From: Strongylocentrotus purpuratus
Lineage: Eukaryota; Echinodermata; Echinoidea; Camarodonta; Strongylocentrotidae
Reading direction: 5' to 3'
Assembly: GCF_000002235.5 (NCBI RefSeq)
Contig: NW_022145601.1
Span: 23,973,389 to 24,037,388 of the forward strand
DNA: 64,000 bases
Under the pieces are notes generated by a model that was not told the DNA's origin, did not search any database, and worked only from the letters and a program-made list of their open reading frames with translations. Positions 58,701-64,000 of this stretch are shown here, one piece after another (position 1 is the stretch's first letter; every line of letters begins with the position of its first letter). The position numbers and the translations under genes are program-made.

Positions 58701-61700
58701 GACATTTTGGTCTTCCTCTTCTCCTCAAAAGGGACTTTTAGATTTGCGTGGACGTGGACATGGACGTGTTACGTCTTTTTAAGCACTGGCAGTGCCTTAA
58801 AAGGAGGTCACACGTTGCAGTCAACGTTCTCATCGTGCAAATCCTTGCGCGATCGCCTCCAGCTCCAGCAGACATGGTGCGGCAGCGTGCACACGCACCG
58901 CTACTAACGGCGCAGTAGGCCTATAACCACTGCTGACGGCGGCACTGCACTGCGAGCTGATTCGGTAATAATAGGCCTACTCATGAAACGAGAAATCTTG
59001 CACGCTAATCTTAGTTCCATTTCATTGGTTTAAGGTTTGAAAATTGAAACTCAATATGGTGTTAAAGTTATAACAGAAAGATAATCTTTATTTTATAATT
59101 CCACCGGCGCGATTTTTTTATTTTGCAATCGCCCCCGTGAGCAACCGGACGGGGGCGATTATGTAGCTCACGGGGGCGAATCGCCCACCGCCCCTGTGTA
59201 TTTTGAGCGCTGCTAGATGCCCACTGACCATGCTATATGCAAATGGTCAACTACAAGACAAATAATGGTTTGGTGCTATAATTAGTGAATTAAACTAACT
59301 GATTACGATGGAGACTATGCAGGGGAACCACTCCTAAAGCAATTTGAGAACATAAGGGGACAAAAAAATGGGAAAACTTTTTTGTAAACATTCAAAATTT
59401 GCTATTTTTTAGTCAATTTTGACCTTGACCTTGACTTAATGCAAAAGCCCTGAGTACTGGCGATCTCAAAATTATTACCAAAATGAATTGGCATCCCCAG
59501 GTTAGTTGAAAATGACACCTTAAACGTTTTTCTGGACTATTTGGTTCATGAGTTAATCGTGTTTGTACAATTATTAGACCATGCGGCGGACTGGCGGCCA
59601 TTTTTTATTTGACCTCTCAGGGTCATCAGAGGTCAAATCAAACTGTGAAATAAACTCACTGAAAGGGATTAAGGTGCGTAAATTCCTAAAGAAATTTGAG
59701 AACATAGGAGAGAACAAATGACAAATAAATGGAAAAACTTTTTGTAACCATTCAAAACTTGCTATTTTTTAGTCAATTTTGACCATGACCTTGACCTAAA
59801 TGTAAAACTCTAAGTTCAAGCGATCTCAAAAGTATTACCAAATGAATTGGCATCCCCAAGTTAGTTGGAAATGACACCTTAAACGTTTTTCTGGACTATT
59901 TGGTTCAATAGTTAAGTGTGTTTGTACATTAGACCATGAGGAATAGCGGCCATTTTGGATTTGACCTCTCAGGGTCATCCGAGGTCAAATCTGACTTCCC
60001 TCCACATCTGAAAATAAATCTTATGGTCTAAACCAACATAATCCACTTATTAATGTCACCATCAACGTAGTATAGATACGTTGACTACTATGAGAGGCAT
60101 ATATGTTAGCTGTTTCTATAGGCTCAAGGAGATGTTGCATCCCGCCATGACCACGAGGCGCGCTCTCGGGGTCATGGCAGGATGCAACGTCCCCGAGAGC
60201 CAGTATAAAAACAGCTATGTCTCGAATATTAAAGCTGTCCAAATATCTTTTACATACCGAATTCACACAAAAATATCTACAAAGACTTCTTACCTTATCC
60301 TTTTCTTTAGTCAGTCAGAAGTGAATGCCTGCAGTTGTGACTAATCAGAGGCCTAGAATCTTTACATGCGGTATACATAAATTAATTAAATATTGCTCTA
60401 CCACTTACAAGCGTTTTCATCTTACCCAGTACGGTCATGTATATTCCAAACAGAACACAAGATCTTGTATAACTGCTGAACATGAGGGCTCCGAAGCCGC
60501 TCGTCATCCCAACAAGTGAAATCACACGTGGACTTCCTCGGCCGTGAGCCAGCAGATGGGCTATGATAGGACCTTATAAGATGAAAAGAAAGTTTAAAGC
60601 AGGGAGGTGTGAATTTAAAGATACTACAGTGTATGTCCCTTTTGCAGCCAACATCAAATTCTGTAGAATTCGGCAGGAATTATGAATATTGCATGTATGT
60701 CTTATCTGTGAAATGTAAAGCAGTATCCTAATATTCAAATTATGCAAGGAATCTCGTTTACTTGCTAGACTTCACTGCCAGACGCTATTGAGTGACTGGC
60801 TGGCTTCTTTCTTCTTTGGTAATAACATACATAACATGAGCTGTGAAGGGTATAGCATTTGTCTACATCAATGACCCACTTTTTTTATTAATGTAATGCT
60901 TCCTGGGAAAAATTCCAATAGTTTGAAAATAATTGTGGCTTACACCCAGTAAATAAGATCGATTGATCGATCTGTAATTGAAAAACAAGTCAGAAAAAAT
61001 CTTGGAACCAGCGGGATTTGAATCTGCCATCTACTGCTTGTCGGGCAGCGACTCTACCACCAGGCCATCACTGGTCCATGATGAACTAGAAACAATGGGT
61101 ATTTGTTTTTCGATTCCAGATCGATCAATCGATCTTATTTACTGGGTGTAAGCCACAACTATGTTAAAACTAATAACCCAGTTCTTGTAATGGCCAAAAT
61201 TAAACTGATTGAATCTTTGCGCAGTATAAAACGTACAACCATTCGGTACAATGGTCTGAGAATCAGACTATTACTTATTGGCTCTATAGCTCTTAAGTCG
61301 ATTCGACAACTGATAGTCGTTATTTTCCCACTTAAAGACATTTTCAAGCCCCTTTTCCTTTAAGGAAGTTCTATAAATTAATATTATCTTTCAAATGCCA
61401 TTGGAATTTAACCTTTTCATTTTTTGGGGCCTGCAAATGGGACATAGTACCTTTAAACTCACACCTTCCTGTTTAAAGTGAGGAACCAACAGTTGACCAA
61501 GCAGAATGTATTCTTCTTCTTCTACTACAACTACTAATTTTTCTTCTCCTTTTTCTTATCCTCATCTGCCTTCTCCTCCTCCTTCTTCTTCTTTATGTTA
61601 TTATTTTTGCTTTTGTTGTTGCTGTTGTTAGCATTAGTAGTATAGTAGTAGTTTAATGCAGTAGTGCAGCAGTAATACTAGTAGTAGTAATAGAAGTAGT

Positions 61701-61732
61701 GGCAGCAGTAGCAGCAGCAGCAGTAGTAGAAG

Positions 61733-61764
<32 letters not shown>

Positions 61765-62101
61765 TAGTAGTATCATCATTATTGTTATTATTTATTATTT
61801 TCATAATTATTTATCATTATCATTATTATTGTTGTTTTTGTTTTTGTTAATATTAATATTAGTATCACCATTATTACTACAATGAAATAATGTTATACAT
61901 ACAAGCAACGAGCATCAATGCGACGGGGACACTGCACAGCAAACCCAGCATAGCCACATCGGTATCGAAGACGACTACCATTTCGTCGATGAGCACCCCA
62001 AAAACCTTCTTGATTGACGCCACGATCAAATGGAACACAAATTTGCTGATCAGGATCACAAACTTCCACTTGCTTGTGGAATCTTCCTTTATGCTGGCCA
62101 T
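43626..62101 (-). CDS. Monocarboxylate-transporter-like MFS protein (SLC16 family), 4 exons, complete
   Basis: Known role of the family: proton-linked or facilitative carriers of monocarboxylates and related small molecules, with 12 membrane helices and a large central loop. Seen here: four exons on the minus strand (62101-61903, 60572-60426, 46026-44878, 43768-43626) join with matching phase to 545 codons from ATG to TAG. Helices are predicted on both sides of a polar loop of roughly 150 residues that carries many Cys, Lys and Glu. The C-terminal YDATGSFQTVFLFLGG matches the M11-M12 region of SLC16 proteins. The usual SLC16 N-terminal DGGWGW-type motif is replaced by DSTSKWKF, so this is a divergent member and its substrate cannot be told. 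The second intron (14.4 kb) contains a nested mobile structure. Confidence 0.88.
44878..46026 (-). CDS. MCT-like transporter exon 3 (M4-M11 with central loop)
   Basis: Acceptor cccctcctag, donor cagcag/gtagaa. The longest exon, 1,149 bp. Encodes IALAMGYMTCCVTMNDYFAN, helix pairs, a polar loop and the second helical half starting near FIREPLFTLVLPVYFLTHVG. The first half ends around ERAYGYCGAML, an SLC16-like 'YG..GA.L' pattern. Confidence 0.92.
46027..48289. other. Transporter intron, part left of the nested element
   Basis: AT-rich, with one dispersed repeat copy (46610-46850), a short TAG-repeat near 47490-47530 and nothing coding recognised. Confidence 0.6.
46610..46850 (-). repeat. Dispersed repeat pair, copy B
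   Basis: Reverse-complement partner of 35440-35655. Lies in the 14.4-kb transporter intron, outside the large inverted-arm element. Confidence 0.85.
48340..49330 (+). repeat. Left outer arm: three ~360-bp tandem units
   Basis: Units start near 48352, 48710 and 49076 with TTTGACCTCTGATGACCC (the third begins TGTGACC). Each contains ATGGCNGC, CGTTTAAGGTGTCATTTCC (diverged in unit 3) and an AGGTCAAGGTCAAGGTCA run (weaker in unit 3). The third unit is the most diverged. Confidence 0.92.
49740..51330 (-). pseudogene. Broken copy of a multicopy uncharacterised animal protein with C-terminal Cys cluster
   Basis: Five open pieces in shifting frames, in order on the minus strand, match from memory a large family of uncharacterised proteins abundant in cnidarians, molluscs, lancelets and echinoderms: NKLPFFNRQPAK, ISCQTRDGDIF, IDGEAVVQMLNPE, DFLRVNENKTELFDF, then NDARKQLFAQKSRN, WTTLPEASKLC and an HCRCKKGC cluster. 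Several frameshifts and stops, no intact ORF. Located inside the left arm of the large inverted structure and absent from the right arm, so it is either cargo of that element or inserted in it. Function of the family is unknown to me. Confidence 0.7.
51555..51665 (+). repeat. CACGGGGGCTC hairpin module (left)
   Basis: CACGGGGGCTCT, its inverted copy AGAGCCCCCGTGAG and two more direct copies form strong local hairpins around an A-run. Confidence 0.8.
51965..52400. repeat. 65-bp palindrome-rich satellite array (left)
   Basis: Anchor 'cagtatgatgaagagtctg' recurs at 52092, 52157, 52222 and 52287, exactly 65 bp apart, with degenerate units on both sides. Each unit contains GTCTGCGGCAGG followed by TCTGCCGCAGAC, a near-palindrome. 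Reading frames in it (RSAADLPQT-like) are artefacts of the repeat. Confidence 0.95.
52897..55203 (-). pseudogene. LINE ORF2 part 2: reverse transcriptase and C-terminal zinc knuckle
   Basis: Starts inside the RT domain: ITLIHKDGKD, NYRPISLLNVDYK, AIDYEKAFDS (motif A), GVRQGDPLSPYLF (motif B) and LYADDMSIF (motif C, YADD catalytic pair). C-terminal CSFCGKEEETYRHIFFEC is the zf-RVT-type CCHC cluster. The first Met is not a true start; it is where an internal deletion joins the two halves. Residues before the 'TLIHK' block, including the family's 'SPGPDG' element, are absent. Confidence 0.92.
55200..56633 (-). pseudogene. LINE ORF2 part 1: APE-type endonuclease
   Basis: Contains LNVKG, LQETF, GGDFN, SRLDYWV and SPDHSAV, the ordered catalytic blocks of LINE endonucleases, followed by a Lys/Glu-rich coiled linker and RSRAQWFESGERETAYF. 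Ends early after FYSKLYAKSEEGL at a frameshift. Part of one broken ORF2 rather than a separate gene. A better start is probably the Met of MSNTKISVCNL near 56570. Confidence 0.9.
57205..57740. repeat. 71-bp CTGCCGCAGA satellite array (right)
   Basis: Anchor 'gttcctgtgg' recurs at 57231, 57302, 57373, 57444, 57515 and 57586, exactly 71 bp apart, followed by a short run of GGTCTGCGGCA direct repeats. Same core words as the 65-bp left array but different period and spacer. Confidence 0.95.
57766..57960. mobile_element. 195-bp MITE with ~50-bp terminal inverted repeats
   Basis: TTCACCCGAATCTTCTTTG... at 57766 is the inverse of ...CAAAGAAGATTCTGGTGAA ending 57960, with the similarity running inward to GCATGGCTGAG. 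The corresponding place in the left arm (about 51950) lacks it, so it is an insertion into the right arm. Confidence 0.85.
58731..58990. mobile_element. Related GGGACTTTTAGATT element fragment
   Basis: Begins GGGACTTTTAGATTTGCGTGG, the same terminal word as the MITEs at 62.2 and 62.6 kb, followed by a GC-richer stretch. No matching right end found. Confidence 0.45.
59107..59200 (-). repeat. GCGATTCGCCCCCGTGAG hairpin module (right)
   Basis: Three alternating copies of CGCCCCCGTGAGC and its complement, the counterpart of the left module in inverted orientation but with CGATT in place of CTCTT. Confidence 0.75.
59290..60040 (-). repeat. Right outer arm: two ~350-bp units, inverted relative to the left arm
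   Basis: Reverse complement of the left units, with unit starts near 59990 and 59640 and a partial third to about 59290. High similarity to the left arm is visible by eye over the whole length. Confidence 0.92.
60426..60572 (-). CDS. MCT-like transporter exon 2 (M3-M4)
   Basis: Acceptor cttataag after a T-rich tract, donor ctgg/gtaaga. Encodes CPIIAHLLAHGRGSPRVISL, then GFGALMFSSYTRSCVLFGIY. The basic loop between helices is typical of MFS proteins. Phases match both neighbours. Confidence 0.85.
60595..61470 (-). repeat. Dispersed repeat, copy B (interrupted)
   Basis: Inverted copy of 40130-40635: shared blocks include the stretch reading TTISCRIDL, YRMVVRF and ISLILAIT and the TTGCATAATTTGAATA block. 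Interrupted by the TIR element at 60915-61176. Lies in the first intron of the MCT-like gene. Confidence 0.85.
60915..61176. mobile_element. TIR element with tRNA-like interior
   Basis: Perfect ~40-bp inverted ends (TTGTGGCTTACACCCAGTAA... at 60933 and its complement ending 61158), with weaker similarity extending ~18 bp further out on each side. The interior (60975-61090, minus) has GGCCTGGTGGTAGAGTCGC and GATTCAAATCCCGC, A- and B-box-like Pol III elements. It interrupts a repeat whose other copy, at 40.1-40.6 kb, lacks it. Confidence 0.82.
61500..61870 (+). repeat. TTC and AGT trinucleotide tracts
   Basis: TTC/TCC-rich stretch, then (AGT)n with AGC variants, then ATT-rich tract, ending just before the donor of transporter exon 1. 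Confidence 0.92.
61903..62101 (-). CDS. MCT-like transporter exon 1 (start codon, M1-M2)
   Basis: ATG at 62101, donor gctt/gtatgt. Encodes MASIKEDSTSKWKFVILISK, then KKVFGVLIDEM and a second helix ending VALMLVA. The 'FGVL..E' element matches the end of M1 in SLC16 proteins. Confidence 0.82.
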
Positions 62102-62170
62102 GTTTTAACAAAATAATTTTAACTCGTTGGATGGCCAATCTTTATAATCAAGCCGAAAGGGAGACATAAA

Positions 62171-62508
62171 AGGGACTTTTAGGTTGAGTGGACGAGAACA
62201 CGACGAACGCCGGCTGATCATGCGTGTCAACGTACTTAACTGCCCATGTTGACTACAATTAGAAATCTTTTAGACCCCCCCCCCCCCTGAATGAATAGAT
62301 CATCCCCCCCCCCCCTGATGAATAGGTATCAGTTACGGATCGACACCCATGGTATATTTTATGCGCACGCGGCATACTATTACCTTGAGCATGTAAAGGC
62401 GCTATATAAATATCAATATGTATGTATGTACTAGATTTAGGAAAATCAAGGTTGACGCATTCTCGATCGCCGACTGAGACGACGTAACGCATGCTCTAAA
62501 GGTCCCTA
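62171..62508. mobile_element. MITE with GGGACTTTTAG ends, copy 1
   Basis: GGGACTTTTAGGTTG at the left and CTCTAAAGGTCCC at the right are inverted. The interior contains two C-runs and a GGATCGACACCCATG block also seen near 16273. Lies immediately upstream of the transporter start codon. Confidence 0.65.
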
Positions 62509-62615
62509 ATGACACGGTGAACTTTTGCCGAATATCATGAATTGAAACCCCGGCCTTCCTTATAATTGAGATCCATTATCATAGAATCTTTATGGCTCAC
62601 TGAACTCTTACGTTA

Positions 62616-62725
62616 GGGACTTTTAGATTCGCACGAAGACAATAGGGATTGCTACGATCGACGTCCTTTTAATGCACTGCCTTGAATGGACGTCACACGC
62701 ATCAGTCCACGCAATCTAAAAGTCC
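62616..62725. mobile_element. MITE with GGGACTTTTAGATT ends, copy 2
   Basis: Perfect 14-bp inverted ends (GGGACTTTTAGATT / AATCTAAAAGTCCC), flanked by TTA and TAA, compatible with a TA target. About 110 bp long. Confidence 0.85.
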
Positions 62726-62904
62726 CTAATATACGGTGGTACTGCTTCCCTATTTTAGACCCTTACCCAACGTTTCAAGGACAGTATAACTACGATATAT
62801 AATGCACAATATCGTATACCATACTTTGGCAACTTCCGAGATACTGTACTTTAAATTTCATTTGATAAAGATTAGGCTGATGCATGGTCCAAAACTAAAC
62901 TGAC

Positions 62905-64000
62905 CCCCCTGCTCAATTCATTAAAGAGCTCGATGCCGTGGTTTATAAATTCATTTGGTCTGGGAAGCCGGAGAAAGTTAAGAGATTCACTGTCATTGGT
63001 GATTATTCGGAGGGTGGTTTTCGTATGTGCCATATTCCTTCTCTTATTAAAGGCCTTAAAATTGCTTGGGTGAAGCGCCTTATTGACTCTAAAAATACTG
63101 GCAAATGGAAAATCTTCTTTGATTACAATTTGAGGCCCCTTCTTGGCAATCTCCTATGGTATTGTAATATGAATCCGTCAGAAAAAAGTATTGGCAAAAT
63201 CAATGATATGTTTGTTAGGAATACTGTCAGCTCATGGTGTCATGAATAAAGAACAATACCCAATATAACCGTAATTGGTATAACAATGGTATTAAATACT
63301 ATAAGGATTTACTTCAGGATAATGGTAACACACTCACTTTTAATCAGTTTACTGTAAAATACCCTAGGGTGAAATGTAATTTTATGGATTATTTTTCTTT
63401 GGTCCATGCAATTCCCTCTATTTGGAAAAAACCTAAGATCGCTGTTGATAGAGCGAACCACAACAGTTGGCAGAATGAGTTAATTGGCGATATGTGTAAA
63501 GCTAGTAAAGTTTGCAGATTCATTCAAAAACTTTGTGTTAATAGTATTTTCAATACTCCAAATTCAGAAAGGAAATGGGCCATCCACATGAATGAGGCAA
63601 ACCTGGATTGGACTTCTATTTACCGTCTTTCTTTTAAGGCAACTTTGTCCACCAAATTAAGATATTTTCAATTTCAATTTCTCCATCGATATCTCCCTCT
63701 GAATAAATTTCTTTTTGATATTAAATTTATTGATTCAAAACTTTGTTCCTTATGTAAAACTGATGATGAGACATTGCAACATCTTTTTTGGGACTGTAGA
63801 ATTGCTCATTCTTTTTGGTTAGAAGTGCAGGTAATACTGCACAACAGTTTTACTATTACCAACAGAGATGTTTTTTTGGTATCACGGATCCTGCTTTTGA
63901 CATATTTAATTTTGTAATTATTCATGCCAAGTATTATCTGTATTGCTGTCGATGTAACAAGATATTGCCTACCAAGTATCAATTTATTTGTAAATTAAAA
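62905..64000 (+). mobile_element. 5'-truncated L1/Tx1-type LINE fragment (C-terminal part of ORF2)
   Basis: Two open pieces (to 63249 and 63369-63917) plus a third frame running to the window edge read as the post-RT region: VYKFIWSGKPEKVKR, GDYSEGGFRMCHIPSLIKGL, then CSLCKTDDETLQHLFWDC, a zf-RVT cluster like that of the 53-kb LINE. Frames change around 63250-63360 and again near 63900, so it is decayed. It starts abruptly near 62905 without the RT core, as expected of a 5'-truncated insertion, and continues past the window. Confidence 0.85.

Larger units (their letters stand above)
48290..60055. mobile_element. Large nested element with long mosaic inverted arms
   Basis: From outside inwards, the same modules occur on both sides in inverted orientation: ~360-bp units (48.34-49.33 / 59.29-60.00 kb), G/C-run hairpin modules (51.55-51.66 / 59.11-59.20 kb), a ~250-bp unique stretch (51.76-51.96 / 57.75-58.19 kb) and CTGCCGCAGA arrays (51.97-52.40 / 57.21-57.74 kb). 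The LINE sits between the arrays. The left arm carries a broken gene; the right arm carries a 195-bp MITE and simple repeats that the left lacks. The outermost shared word is 'ccataagatttattttcag' at ~48320 and its complement at ~60028; exact ends and target-site duplication are unresolved. No transposase is visible, so the class is unknown. Confidence 0.7.

Overview
This is animal nuclear DNA. It is AT-rich, has no operons, and carries two intron-rich genes with canonical GT-AG junctions plus many SINEs, MITE-like foldback elements, minisatellites and LINEs. The tRNA-derived SINEs with 'ggcattaatcc...gggtacctgg' bodies, the L1/Tx1-type LINEs and the TTTCACAAA-ended foldback elements suggest a marine invertebrate deuterostome, most likely an echinoderm. 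That assignment is inference; no species marker is visible.

Region 1 (1-5874) has no recognisable coding exon. It holds a dense cluster of TTCACA/TGTGAA palindromes (about 350-735) and two foldback elements. Region 2 (5875-32979, +) is a nearly complete P5B-type P-ATPase gene of the ATP13A2/ATP13A3 polyamine-transporter group. I could assemble 29 exons by hand with matching splice phases, giving 1,178 codons plus the stop. Only the first coding exon(s) with the start codon are missing. Its introns carry SINEs, foldback elements and three tandem duplications that each captured a splice junction or part of an exon.

Region 3 (32980-43600) is non-coding: microsatellites, SINEs and dispersed repeats. 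Region 4 (43626-62101, -) is a complete four-exon SLC16/monocarboxylate-transporter-like MFS gene of 545 codons. Its second intron is 14.4 kb and contains a large nested mobile structure of about 48.3-60.05 kb. The outer arms are built of ~360-bp units in inverted orientation. Inside them are inverted hairpin modules and inverted arrays of 65-bp (left) and 71-bp (right) CTGCCGCAGA-type repeats. The left arm also holds a broken copy of a multicopy uncharacterised animal gene, and the centre is occupied by a LINE (52.5-56.7 kb, -) with an internal deletion. Region 5 (62102-64000) is the upstream flank of the transporter, with two related MITEs and a second, 5'-truncated LINE fragment running off the window edge.

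The two host genes are convergent (ATP13A on +, transporter on -) with about 10.6 kb between their stop codons. Both encode membrane transporters, but nothing in the sequence shows a functional link. The least explained items are the nested inverted-arm element in the transporter intron and the repeated capture of splice sites by tandem duplication in the ATPase gene.
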